Assembly (NCBI RefSeq): GCF_024137025.1
Contig: NZ_JAMYJR010000019.1
Location: forward strand, 1 to 64,000
Source of the DNA: Paractinoplanes aksuensis
GTDB lineage: Bacteria; Actinomycetota; Actinomycetes; Mycobacteriales; Micromonosporaceae
Length of the DNA stretch: 64,000 nt
Reading direction: 5' to 3'
This document shows positions 31,604 through 40,069 of this stretch, piece after piece. The position numbers were made by a program, and so were the translations under genes. The notes beneath the pieces were generated by a model that did no database searches, was not told the origin of the DNA, and saw only the letters and a program-made list of their open reading frames with translations. Positions within the stretch are counted from its first letter, which is position 1. Each line of letters opens with the position of its first letter.

Positions 31604-33949
31604 TCAGGCCTCCACCAGCAACTCGTCGTTTTCCAGGTCGGTGTAGAAGTTCGGGTCGGCCGCGAGGATGGCCCGGCGCACGTCCAGCAACTCGGTCACC
31701 CGTTGCTGGATGACCGCGGTGCCGACCAGTCCGTCCTCCTCAGCGTCGCGGCGGGCCGTCGTCGAGTTCTCGGCGATGTCCACGATCCGGTCGACGACCA
31801 GGGCCACGCTGCGGGCGCCCTCGCTGTAGACCACGACCGACACGTTGTCGCCCTCGGGCTCCTCGCCGTACGCCCCGAGCAGATGCGACAGCCGCACCAG
31901 GGGCAGGATCTGGCCGCGGTACTGCACGACCTCGCGCGAACCGGCGTGCTCGATGCGGTTGCGCGGGAACTCCTCGAGCCGGGTGACCGTGTCCAGCGGG
32001 ATCGCCACCCGCCGCTCGCCGACCGCCGTGACCAGCAGTCGCTCGCCCGATCCGGCGCCCTTGCCGGCCCGCGACGAGGCCTCCATGTTCTGCCGCTCGG
32101 CATCCGCGGTGAGGTGACTGCGCCGGGCCAGGGACGAGACGTCGAGGATCAGGCCCACCTTGCCGTCGCCGAGGATGGTGGCTCCGGCGTACAGCCCGAT
32201 GTCCTTGAACCGGCTGTTGAGGGCCTTGACCACTACTTCTTCGGTGTTCAGGACCCGATCGACGACCAGGCCGAACCGGCGGCCGTCGGCCTGCAGCACC
32301 ATGATGTAGACGCCCTCGTCGGCGCCGACGTCGAGGCCCAGGGCCCGGTCGAGCCGCACCAGTGGGAGCAACTTGCCGCGCAGGCGGTAGACGGGCGCGC
32401 CCGAGGCGTACTCGATCTTGGTGGACTGACCGTCGATGAAGACCAGCTCGAGCACCGCGACTTGCGGCACCACGTAGCGCTGCTCGCCGCAGTCGACGGT
32501 GAGGGCCTGGATGATGGCGAGCGTCAGCGGGATCGTGAGCCGCCAGACCGTGCCCTCGCCGGGCGTGGAGTCGACGCTGACCGCGCCGCCGATGCTCTCG
32601 ATGTTGGTCTTGACCACGTCCATGCCCACCCCGCGGCCGGACACGTTGGTGACCTTGGCGGCGGTCGAAAAGCCGGGCTGGAAGACCATCGCCATGATGT
32701 CGCGGCGGTCCATGTTGGGGATCTGATCGGGGCGCAGCAGGCCGTTCTCGACCGCCTTCTGCGCGATCCGCTCCACGTTCAGGCCGGCCCCGTCGTCGGC
32801 CACCTCGACCGCGACGTGCCCGCCCTCGTGATAGGCGCGCAGCGTGAGCGTGCCCTCGGGGCCCTTGCCGGCGGCGACGCGCTGATCCGGGTCCTCGATG
32901 CCGTGGTCGACCGCGTTGCGCACCAGGTGGGTCAGCGGGTCCTTGACCGCCTCGAGCAGGCTCCGGTCGAGCTCGGTCTCCTTGCCCTGCATGACCAGCT
33001 GGACCTGCTTGCCGAGGCCGTTGCTGAGGTCGCGGACGACCCGGGGCAGCTTGGACCAGATGTGCTCGATCGGCTGCATGCGGGTCTTCATGATGCCCTC
33101 TTGCAGCTCACTGGTGATCATGCCGAGCCGCTGGGCGCTGCGCACGAGGGTCGCGTCGCCGGTCTCCATGACCCCGCGGACCAGCTGGTTACGGGCCAGC
33201 ACGAGCTCGCCGACCATGTTCAGCAACGTGTCCAGCAGGTCGACGTCGACCCGGATGGCGCTGTCGGCGATGCTGCGCTTGGGCGCCTGGGCCTGCAGGG
33301 CCTCGTTGACCGCGGCCGGCTGAGCCTTGCCCTCGTCGAGCAGGATCGTGCCGAGCTTGCGCTCGTCGCCCTCGATCTGCTGGGCCAGGGCCGATCCGAC
33401 GTCCTGGGCCTGGGCGGCGCCGGTCTCGACGAGAATCTCGCCGATCGGCTTGCGCTGGTTCTCGACCGGCTCGGGGGCCGGACGGGCCGGCATCTCCTCG
33501 AGCGGCTGCGGGGCCTCGGCGGCCTCCGCGGCGGGCGCCTCGGCCGCCGGCGGCGCCTCCTCGCCCGCGTTCATCTGGGCATTGACCTGCGCGATGATGG
33601 TCTCGATGTCGACGTCGCCCTCGGCCTGCGTCTCCTCGATCGAGGCGAGGATCGAGCGCACACCGTCGATGGTGGCGAGCAGCGTGGTGATCGTCGTCGG
33701 GGTCACCGGCATGACGCCGTCCCGCAGCTTCGACAGCAGCGACTCACCCGCGTGGGCCAGCTTCTCGAGACGCCCGAAGGCCAGGAAGCCGCTCGTGCCC
33801 TTGATGGTGTGGATCGCCCGGAAGATGCGCGAGATCAGATCGCGGGAATTCGGGTCCTGCTCCAGTTCCACCAGGTCACGGTCGATCTGGTCCAGGTTCT
33901 CGTGGCTTTCCATGAGGAATTCGCCAACGATCTCACCAAGGTCTTCCAC
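31604..33949 (-). CDS. cheA: chemotaxis histidine kinase CheA with two CheW-like domains
   Basis: CheA phosphorylates CheY and CheB in response to receptor signals. The GTG at 33949 is chosen because AGGAGGT lies 8 bp upstream; the GTG at 33982 would fall inside the promoter. The 781 residues contain an Hpt domain with His47 (AIHTIKGTSGF), an acidic linker, an MshEN-like repeat pair (about 180-250), the dimerisation domain (LLNMVGELVLARNQL), an HATPase domain (HLVRNAVDHGIEDP) and two tandem CheW-like domains (about 490-620 and 645-770). The second CheW domain is not in the classical enterobacterial CheA. Confidence 0.95.
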   Translation of the reverse strand: MEDLGEIVGEFLMESHENLDQIDRDLVELEQDPNSRDLISRIFRAIHTIKGTSGFLAFGRLEKLAHAGESLLSKLRDGVMPVTPTTITTLLATIDGVRSILASIEETQAEGDVDIETIIAQVNAQMNAGEEAPPAAEAPAAEAAEAPQPLEEMPARPAPEPVENQRKPIGEILVETGAAQAQDVGSALAQQIEGDERKLGTILLDEGKAQPAAVNEALQAQAPKRSIADSAIRVDVDLLDTLLNMVGELVLARNQLVRGVMETGDATLVRSAQRLGMITSELQEGIMKTRMQPIEHIWSKLPRVVRDLSNGLGKQVQLVMQGKETELDRSLLEAVKDPLTHLVRNAVDHGIEDPDQRVAAGKGPEGTLTLRAYHEGGHVAVEVADDGAGLNVERIAQKAVENGLLRPDQIPNMDRRDIMAMVFQPGFSTAAKVTNVSGRGVGMDVVKTNIESIGGAVSVDSTPGEGTVWRLTIPLTLAIIQALTVDCGEQRYVVPQVAVLELVFIDGQSTKIEYASGAPVYRLRGKLLPLVRLDRALGLDVGADEGVYIMVLQADGRRFGLVVDRVLNTEEVVVKALNSRFKDIGLYAGATILGDGKVGLILDVSSLARRSHLTADAERQNMEASSRAGKGAGSGERLLVTAVGERRVAIPLDTVTRLEEFPRNRIEHAGSREVVQYRGQILPLVRLSHLLGAYGEEPEGDNVSVVVYSEGARSVALVVDRIVDIAENSTTARRDAEEDGLVGTAVIQQRVTELLDVRRAILAADPNFYTDLENDELLVEA

Positions 33950-33982
33950 GCTCGTTACCTCCTGCTCGGCGTTCCAAGGCAC

Positions 33983-34010
33983 TCATCGACTGTTGACTGC
34001 GTCACCTGAG
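33983..34010 (-). promoter_or_regulatory. FliA-type promoter of the che operon
   Basis: On the - strand: CTCA (34010-34007), a 16-base spacer and GTCGATGA (33990-33983), a close match to GCCGATAA. Transcription would start about 25 bp before the cheA GTG at 33949. It links chemotaxis expression to the flagellar regulon. Confidence 0.65.
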
Positions 34011-34011
34011 A

Positions 34012-34029
34012 ACACCCGGACCGCAACCT
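34012..34029 (+). promoter_or_regulatory. TcrA-box-like direct repeat upstream of the che promoter
   Basis: ACACCCG (34012-34018) and GCAACCT (34023-34029) are separated by 4 bases, each one base away from GCA(A/C)CCG. The repeat abuts the -35 element of the che promoter and is in the opposite orientation to it. It is weaker than the perfect copy at 3273-3290. Confidence 0.4.
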
Positions 34030-34038
34030 CGTCCGTGC

Positions 34039-34737
34039 TCAGGCATCTCCGCCCGGGCGGCGGTAGCGGTAACCGAAGCCGCGCACGGATTCGATGGGCG
34101 ACTCGTCCGGGTCGGACCAGCCGAGCTTGCGGCGCAGCCGGAGCACGGCGAACTTGACCCGCTCCTGGCCGATGCCGGTCGGGTCGTCCCAGGCCTGGGT
34201 CAGTAGCTGGTTGGGGCTGAGCACCGCCCCGGCATGCCGCACCAACGCGTTGAGCAGCCGGAACTCGGTCGGCGTGAGGCGCTTCTCGTCGCCCTTGACA
34301 TAGACCCGCCGCTTGGTCGGGTCGAGGTGCACCAGCCCGTCGTCGTAGACCTGGCTGGCCCAGCTGTTCTGCCCGGTCGACGAGCGCCGCAGCAGCGCCT
34401 CGACCCGGGCCAGCAGCTCGTTGTTGGCGAACGGCTTGGTCAGGTAGTCGTCGGCGCCGCCGCGCAGCCCGCGCACCTTCTCGGCCTCCTGGCCGTGCGC
34501 GGTCAGCACGAGCACGGGCACGTCGGAGACGTCGCGCAGCCGCTCGAGCACCTGCCAGCCGTCCATCTCGGGCAGGCCGACGTCGAGCACCACCAGATCG
34601 GGGTGTTCGGCGTAGGCCTCCTTGAGACCGGTGCGGCCGTCGCCGGCGTGGGCCACCTCGTAGCCCGCCCGGCTGAAGAGCATCCGCAAAGCCAGTGCGA
34701 TGTCCGGATCGTCCTCGACCACGAGTAGGCGACTCAT
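34039..34737 (-). CDS. tcrA: OmpR-type response regulator, probable TcrA orthologue
   Basis: A 232-residue regulator from the ATG at 34737. The receiver has Asp9/Asp10, phosphoacceptor Asp52 (VVLDVGLPEM), the Thr in VLTAHG and Lys in LTKPFA. A winged-helix DNA-binding domain follows (about 130-230, KRLTPTEFRLLNALVRHAG). There is no adjacent histidine kinase, so it is an orphan regulator. In A. missouriensis, as I recall, the orphan regulator TcrA lies near a che-flagellar cluster and activates sporangium and motility genes. The TcrA-box match at flgB supports the identity; the symbol is an inference. Confidence 0.85.
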   Translation of the reverse strand: MSRLLVVEDDPDIALALRMLFSRAGYEVAHAGDGRTGLKEAYAEHPDLVVLDVGLPEMDGWQVLERLRDVSDVPVLVLTAHGQEAEKVRGLRGGADDYLTKPFANNELLARVEALLRRSSTGQNSWASQVYDDGLVHLDPTKRRVYVKGDEKRLTPTEFRLLNALVRHAGAVLSPNQLLTQAWDDPTGIGQERVKFAVLRLRRKLGWSDPDESPIESVRGFGYRYRRPGGDA

Positions 34738-35090
34738 TCTGTGCTCACCCTGCCCCACCCCTCGCTCGTGCTCATGTCCGGACACGACCGCCCGCCGCGC
34801 GCCGAGGGGGCGCCCGGGGAGTGGGTCGGTGTCGTGTGCTCGATAGCCGGCGTCGGAATCAACCGCGCAAAGCTCACGATAGCGTGATGTCACGGTCTAT
34901 TTACGGACAGTGAAAGTTTAGCGGGCTGTTCGACGCGGACCCGGCCATTCGCCAGATCGCGCGAATCCCTTCAGCCTGACAAATTTTTCGGCCCCGGATT
35001 CCGGTTTCCGGCAAAGAAGGGACGTACGGCCAGAAAACGGATGCCATGTCTCTGGTGGGCGACTCGGCCCACCGGAAAGAGGAGGCAACC
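34738..35090. other. 353-bp intergenic region between divergent tcrA-like and CAP genes
   Basis: This stretch holds the upstream regions of two divergent genes. A 5-bp inverted repeat TCACG-ATAG-CGTGA lies at 34874-34887, in an AT-richer segment (34874-34920), and could be an operator. No FliA-type promoter is visible on either strand. AGGAGG at 35080-35085 is the ribosome binding site of the CAP gene. I see no other gene here. Confidence 0.5.
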
Positions 35091-35597
35091 GTGCTCCAGG
35101 TGGTGCGACGTCTCGCCCTGCTCACGGCCGCGCCCGCCGCGCTGCTGGCCGCGCCCACGCCGGCCGACGCGGCGGTGCCCGTGCCGGCGGCGCCGCCGAG
35201 CGTCGTCGCGCCGCGTGTGCTGATGTCCCAGGTGGTCACCATGACCAACCGGCAGCGCTGGGCCAACGGCTGCCGGCGCTTGCTCACCGTGGACCAGGAG
35301 CTGACCGTGGCCTCGGTGCGCCAGAGCGTCTACATGGCGCGCACCGGGCGCTTCAGTCACGTCTGGAGCGACGGCACCACGTTCGTCCGGCGGTCCCACC
35401 TGGCCGGGTACGAGCAACCGGCCGGCGAGAACATCGCGTGGGGCTACCGCACGGCGACCGAGGTCATCGAGGCGTGGATGGCCAGCCCGCGGCACCGCGC
35501 CAACATGCTCAACTGCGGGGCCCATTCCATCGGGACCGGCGTCGTCTACGCGGCCAACGGCGTGCCGTACTACACCCAGGTCTTCGGCTGGGACTAA
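35091..35597 (+). CDS. secreted CAP/SCP-domain protein
   Basis: The GTG at 35091 follows AGGAGG, and the 168-residue product begins with a signal peptide (about residues 1-28, ending ADAA). The mature part is a bacterial CAP (SCP/PR1, YkwD-like) domain: NRQRWANGCRRL, FSHVWSDG, then GENIAWGYRTATEVIEAWM and SPRHRANMLN (about 125-134), and a final YYTQVFGWD. These are the conserved CAP motifs with the His and Glu residues. Its function is unknown; an extracellular role near the spore or sporangium surface is speculation from the neighbourhood. It overlaps the converging murB by 4 bp. Confidence 0.9.
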   Translation: MLQVVRRLALLTAAPAALLAAPTPADAAVPVPAAPPSVVAPRVLMSQVVTMTNRQRWANGCRRLLTVDQELTVASVRQSVYMARTGRFSHVWSDGTTFVRRSHLAGYEQPAGENIAWGYRTATEVIEAWMASPRHRANMLNCGAHSIGTGVVYAANGVPYYTQVFGWD

Positions 35598-36628
35598 AAA
35601 GTGCAGCCGATGAGTACGGGCTCCGGGTGCAGCTCGACCCCGAACTTCTCGCGTACGCCGTCGCGGACCGTGCGGGCCAGATCGAGCAGCGCCCCCGTCG
35701 TGCCCGTCCCCCGGTTGGTCAGGGCCAGGGTGTGCTTGCTCGAGATGGCCACCCCGTCGCCCGCGAAGCCCTTGGCGAACCCGGCCCGCTCGATCAGCCA
35801 GGCCGCCGGGATCTTGACCGAGCCGTCGTCGCCCGGCCAGTGCGGGGCGTCGAGCCCGAGGCCGGTCCACTCGGCCGCGCTGACCACCGGATTGGTGAAG
35901 AAGGAGCCGACCGACCACGTGTCCCGGTCGGCCGGGTCGAGCACCATGCCCTTCTGCTCCCGCAGCTTCAGCACGGTGTCGCGGGCCTGCTGCAGGGCGA
36001 CCCGGTCACCGGCCTCGACGCCCAGGTTGCGGGCCAGTTCGGCGTACCGGATGGGGGCCGACTCGGACGAGCGGGCGAGCCGGAAGTCGACCTCGAGCAC
36101 CACGTAGCGGTCGTTGTGCTTGAACACGCTGGCCCGGTAGGCGAAGCCGCACTCGGCCGGGGGCATGACCCGGATCGTGCCGGTCCGCCGGTCGTACGCG
36201 TGCACCGCGACGATGGTGTGGGCGACCTCTTGCCCGTACGCACCGACGTTCTGGATCGGAGTGGCGCCGGCCGACCCGGGGATCCCGCTGAGGCACTCGA
36301 CCCCGGAGAAACCCTGATCCACGGCGTACGCCACGAAGTCGTCCCACGGTTCGCCCGCGGCGACCCGCACGACGACGCTCTCCTCGTGGCTCTCGACCAC
36401 CCGGATGCCCCGGGTGCGCAGCAGCACGACGGTTCCGTCGAAGCCGTCGTCGCCGATCACGACGTTGCTGCCACCGGCCAGAATCAGCACGTCGCCGGGC
36501 GCATTGCGTACTGTTGCGACGATTTGCTGGGTTTCGGTGGCGACCGTCAAGATGCTGGCCGGGCCGCCGAGGCGTAGCGTCGTGTACGCCGACAGGTCGG
36601 TTTGCGGGGCGGCGGTAGCGTCAGACAC
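35594..36628 (-). CDS. murB: UDP-N-acetylenolpyruvoylglucosamine reductase MurB
   Basis: MurB uses NADPH and FAD to reduce UDP-GlcNAc-enolpyruvate to UDP-MurNAc in peptidoglycan synthesis. The GTG at 36628 gives 344 residues. FAD-binding motifs are LAGGSNVVIGDDGFDG (about 50-65) and GIPGSAGATPIQNVGAYGQE (about 116-135). The proton-donor Ser is in SVGSFFTNPVV and the C-terminal Glu in HPEPVLIG. The domain order is that of type I MurB. It is transcribed away from the isomerase-like gene that follows. Confidence 0.96.
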   Translation of the reverse strand: MSDATAAPQTDLSAYTTLRLGGPASILTVATETQQIVATVRNAPGDVLILAGGSNVVIGDDGFDGTVVLLRTRGIRVVESHEESVVVRVAAGEPWDDFVAYAVDQGFSGVECLSGIPGSAGATPIQNVGAYGQEVAHTIVAVHAYDRRTGTIRVMPPAECGFAYRASVFKHNDRYVVLEVDFRLARSSESAPIRYAELARNLGVEAGDRVALQQARDTVLKLREQKGMVLDPADRDTWSVGSFFTNPVVSAAEWTGLGLDAPHWPGDDGSVKIPAAWLIERAGFAKGFAGDGVAISSKHTLALTNRGTGTTGALLDLARTVRDGVREKFGVELHPEPVLIGCTF

Positions 36629-36696
36629 GCCAACCACCCTAGGCTCAACGGTTCGGGCATTCTCATCGGCGGTCCGGTGGAGCGGAGAGCAAGGCC

Positions 36697-37458
36697 ATGA
36701 ACAGGCTGCACGCGACGAAAGACTTCTGGCTGGCCGCATTGCGCGCCGACAGTCCCGCGCTGCAGGACGCTGTCGCCCAGGCCGGGGCCGACACGGCCGT
36801 GCCCTCGTGCCCCGGGTGGACGGTGGCCGACCTGGTCGAGCACCTCACCTCCGAGTTGCGCTGGGTGCGCGAGTCCGCCGCCCGCGGGGTGACCGAGCGG
36901 CCCGCCCCGGCCGAGGTGCCGTCCCGGCCCGAGTGGGCGGCGGCCCTCGACGGCCTGCGCCGCGAGCTCACCGGCACGATCGAGACGCTCGAGGCCCTCG
37001 ACGCCGACTTCCCCGCGTGGAACTGGGCGCCCCAGGCCAAGAAGGCGTCGTTCTGGCAACGCCGCATGGCCCACGAGATCTCCGTGCACCGCTGGGACGC
37101 CGAGTCGGCGGCGCAGCGGGCCACGCCGATCGAGACCAAACTGGCCGCCGACGGGGTCAACGAGGTGCTCGACACCTGGCTGCCGGCCGGCCGCCGCAAG
37201 GGCCCGACCGACCTGCGGGGCGTGGTCCACCTGGTGGCGACCGACGCCTCGTACGAATGGTTCGTCCGGCTGCGGGGACCGGCCGGGGTGGCCCTGCTCG
37301 ACACGGGCACGATCCTCGACTCCGACGATCATCACGCCCGCGCCCAGGCCACCGGATCGGCCAGCGATCTACTCCTGATGCTGATGGGGCGTATCGATAC
37401 AGATCGCCTGGTGGTGACCGGCGACCCTCGCCTGGTATCGGCCCTCCGCACCGGGTAG
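36697..37458 (+). CDS. mycothiol-dependent maleylpyruvate isomerase family protein
   Basis: The 253-residue protein has the DinB-like four-helix fold of the actinobacterial maleylpyruvate isomerase family. It shows CPGWTVADLVEHL (about residues 38-50) and MAHEISVHRWDAESA (about 125-139), where the conserved metal-binding His residues lie. These proteins use mycothiol as a cofactor or bind it. The exact substrate is not evident. It is divergent from murB with a 68-bp gap. Confidence 0.87.
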   Translation: MNRLHATKDFWLAALRADSPALQDAVAQAGADTAVPSCPGWTVADLVEHLTSELRWVRESAARGVTERPAPAEVPSRPEWAAALDGLRRELTGTIETLEALDADFPAWNWAPQAKKASFWQRRMAHEISVHRWDAESAAQRATPIETKLAADGVNEVLDTWLPAGRRKGPTDLRGVVHLVATDASYEWFVRLRGPAGVALLDTGTILDSDDHHARAQATGSASDLLLMLMGRIDTDRLVVTGDPRLVSALRTG

Positions 37459-37534
37459 CGCCCTTCCGGCCACCCCACCCGCCGCCCAAGTGCAGACTGA
37501 AGGCTGAGCTTAAATTCGACTTACCGAGATAACC

Positions 37535-37568
37535 AGGAGCTGTTCCGCTCCTATGATTAACCGGTTAA
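37535..37568 (+). promoter_or_regulatory. operator region of the beta-glucosidase operon
   Basis: A perfect 12-bp palindrome TTAACCGGTTAA (37557-37568) with a central CG lies 44 bp before the glucosidase start. This is the shape of a LacI-family operator. A 6-bp inverted repeat (AGGAGC...GCTCCT, 37535-37552) lies just upstream. The adjacent LacI gene is the obvious candidate repressor. Confidence 0.65.
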
Positions 37569-37611
37569 GTTCGGATGTCCAAGCACACCCTAGGAAGCGG
37601 GGAACGAACGC

Positions 37612-39036
37612 ATGACGGCAACCGTCACGTCCACATCGGCGCAGCCGGCCCTCGCCGCGATCACCTTCCCCGACGACTTCATCTGGGGCGCCGCCACGGC
37701 GTCGTACCAGATCGAGGGCGCGGCGCGGGAGGACGGTCGCGGCCCGTCGATCTGGGACACCTTCAGCCGTACGCCGGGACGTGTGTACAACGGGCACACC
37801 GGCGACGTGGCCTGCGACCACTACCACCGCTACGTCGACGACGTGGCGCTGATGTCGGACCTGGGCCTGGCCTCCTACCGGTTCTCGGTCGCGTGGCCGC
37901 GGATCCAGCCCGACGGCACCGGCCCGGTCAACGTCAAGGGCCTCGACTTCTACGACCGGCTCACCGACGAGCTGCTGGGCAAGGGCATCGACCCGGTCGT
38001 CACGCTCTACCACTGGGACCTGCCGCAGACCCTCGAGGACCTCGGCGGCTGGGCCAACCGGCTGACGGCCGAGGCGTTCGGCGAGTACGCCCAGATCGTG
38101 CACGCCCGCCTCGGCGACCGCGTCAAGACCTGGACGACGCTGAACGAGCCGTGGTGCTCGGCCTACCTCGGCTACGGCAGCGGCGTCCACGCGCCCGGCA
38201 AGCAGGACCCGGCGGCCGTCTTCGCGGCGGTGCACCATCTGCTGCTCGGCCACGGCCTGGCCGCCCGCGCCCTGCGTGAGGCCGGCGCTCAGAGCATCAG
38301 CATCACGCTCAACCCGAACGTCGCGCTGCCGGTCGACCCGACCAGCGCCGCCGACCAGGAGGCCGTGCGGATCATCGACGGGCTCTCCAACCGGATGTTC
38401 CTCGACCCGCTGTTCAAGGGTCAGTACCCGGCCGACATGCTCGAGCACATGGCCCGCTTCACCGACCTGTCGTACATCGCGGACGGTGACCTGGCCACGA
38501 TCAAGGCCCCGATCGACGTGCTGGGGATCAACTTCTATCAACCGGCGTACGTCTCGGCCAAGCCCGGCGCCCCGGCCGCGCTCGACCAGCCCGGCAGCGA
38601 GGGCATCGCCTGGCGCGCGCCCGACGGCCCGGTCACCGACATGAACTGGCTGATCGAGCCCTCGGCGCTGACCGGCCTGCTCAAGCGGATCAACGACGAC
38701 TACCCCGGCATCCCGCTGCTGATCACCGAGAACGGCGCCGCGTACCCCGAGGGACCGTCGGCCGATGGCGAGGTTCACGACAGCCGGCGGGTCGAATATC
38801 TCGACGGCCACCTGCGCGCCTGCCATGATGCCTTGGCGGCCGGTGTCGATCTGCGGGGATATTTCGTCTGGTCGCTCATGGACAACTTCGAGTGGGCCGA
38901 GGGCTACCGCAAGCGGTTCGGGGTCGTGCACGTCGACTACGCGACCCAGCAGCGGACGCTGAAGGACAGCGCGAAGTGGTACCGGGAGGTGATCCGGCGC
39001 AACGGCATCGCGGCGTCGGACTCCAGCGAGGGGTGA
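37612..39036 (+). CDS. GH1 family beta-glucosidase
   Basis: GH1 enzymes hydrolyse beta-glucosides such as cellobiose in the cytoplasm. The 474-residue protein has the GH1 N-terminal pattern FIWGAATASYQIEGA (about 23-37), the acid/base Glu179 in TLNEPW and the nucleophile Glu373 in ITENGAAY. It has no signal peptide, so imported sugars are the substrate. A LacI regulator follows after 7 bp in the same operon and a LacI-type palindrome lies upstream. No ABC transporter genes are next to it. Confidence 0.95.
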   Translation: MTATVTSTSAQPALAAITFPDDFIWGAATASYQIEGAAREDGRGPSIWDTFSRTPGRVYNGHTGDVACDHYHRYVDDVALMSDLGLASYRFSVAWPRIQPDGTGPVNVKGLDFYDRLTDELLGKGIDPVVTLYHWDLPQTLEDLGGWANRLTAEAFGEYAQIVHARLGDRVKTWTTLNEPWCSAYLGYGSGVHAPGKQDPAAVFAAVHHLLLGHGLAARALREAGAQSISITLNPNVALPVDPTSAADQEAVRIIDGLSNRMFLDPLFKGQYPADMLEHMARFTDLSYIADGDLATIKAPIDVLGINFYQPAYVSAKPGAPAALDQPGSEGIAWRAPDGPVTDMNWLIEPSALTGLLKRINDDYPGIPLLITENGAAYPEGPSADGEVHDSRRVEYLDGHLRACHDALAAGVDLRGYFVWSLMDNFEWAEGYRKRFGVVHVDYATQQRTLKDSAKWYREVIRRNGIAASDSSEG

Positions 39037-39043
39037 GGTTTTT

Positions 39044-40069
39044 GTGGTGACGCGGGAGCGGCCGACGCTCGAAGCAGTGGCACGCCGCGCCGGGGTCTCC
39101 CGGGCGACCGTCTCCCGCGTCGTCAACGGCTCGACCTCGGTGGCCGCCTCCATCCGCGAGGCGGTCACCCGGGCCGTCGACGAACTGGGCTACGTGCCCA
39201 ACCAGGCTGCCCGCAGCCTGGTCACCCAGCGCACCGAGTCGATCGCGCTGATCCTGCCCGAGACGGCCAACCGGGTCTTCTCGGACGACCTGTTCTTTCC
39301 GGCCATCATCCGCGGCGTCGGCGTCGAGCTCGAAGCGGCCGACAAGCAGCTGGTCCTGATGATGGCCGGTTCGCTGAAAAGTCACGGCCGGGTCGAGCGC
39401 TACGCCGTGGCCGGTCACGTCGACGGCGTCATGTTCGCCTCGATGCACGGCGCCGATCCGCTGCCCGGCACGCTGGTCTCGCTGGGCATCCCAGTGATCT
39501 GCAGCGGCCGCCCGCTGAGCCTGCCGAATCCGAGGGGCGCCGGAGTGCCCTATGTGGACGTCGATCATTTCGGTGGGGTCTGCGCCGCCGTACGCCACCT
39601 GGTGGCCACGGGCCGCCGCCGAATAGCCACCATCGCGGGCCCGCAGGACATGGTGGCGGGCATCGACCGGCTCGCCGGTTACCGGGCCACGCTCGAAGAG
39701 GCCGGCCTGGCCCAGCACGTCGCCCTCGGCGACTTCACCCGCGAGTCGGGCATTCAAGCCATGCGTACGCTGCTGGCCGACGACCCGAAACTCGACGCGG
39801 TCTTCGTGGCCTCGGACATGATGGCCCACGGCGCGCTGATCGCCCTCAAGGACGCCGGCCGCCGGGTGCCCACGGACGTCGCGGTGATCGGCTTCGACGA
39901 CTTCGAGATAAGCCGCTACAGCGACCCGCCCCTGACCACCGTCCGCCAGCCGATCGCCGACATGGGCCGCACGATGGCCCGCCAGCTGCTCGGCCTCATC
40001 AACGGCGAGCAGGGCCTGCCCGACGCCGTGGTGCTACCGACGGAGCTGGTGGTCCGCGAGTCCGCCTGA
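39044..40069 (+). CDS. LacI-family transcriptional regulator
   Basis: The 341-residue regulator starts at GTG, 7 bp after the glucosidase. The N-terminal helix-turn-helix reads LEAVARRAGVSRATVSRVVN (about 9-28), followed by the hinge helix and a periplasmic-binding-protein-like ligand domain (about 65-335). It probably represses the glucosidase operon in the absence of a cellobiose-like inducer and binds the TTAACCGGTTAA palindrome upstream. Its 3' end overlaps the converging EI24 gene by 36 bp. Confidence 0.93.
   Translation: MVTRERPTLEAVARRAGVSRATVSRVVNGSTSVAASIREAVTRAVDELGYVPNQAARSLVTQRTESIALILPETANRVFSDDLFFPAIIRGVGVELEAADKQLVLMMAGSLKSHGRVERYAVAGHVDGVMFASMHGADPLPGTLVSLGIPVICSGRPLSLPNPRGAGVPYVDVDHFGGVCAAVRHLVATGRRRIATIAGPQDMVAGIDRLAGYRATLEEAGLAQHVALGDFTRESGIQAMRTLLADDPKLDAVFVASDMMAHGALIALKDAGRRVPTDVAVIGFDDFEISRYSDPPLTTVRQPIADMGRTMARQLLGLINGEQGLPDAVVLPTELVVRESA

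Noticed and set aside
31463..34009. 848-residue frame on the + strand over cheA and part of cheW
   Set aside because: The opposite strand carries cheA with all expected motifs; this product is His/Asp/Gly-rich shadow sequence.
34874..34887. Inverted repeat TCACG-ATAG-CGTGA as a BldD site
   Set aside because: It does not fit the spacing and central bases of the BldD operator; kept only as an unassigned repeat in the intergenic entry.
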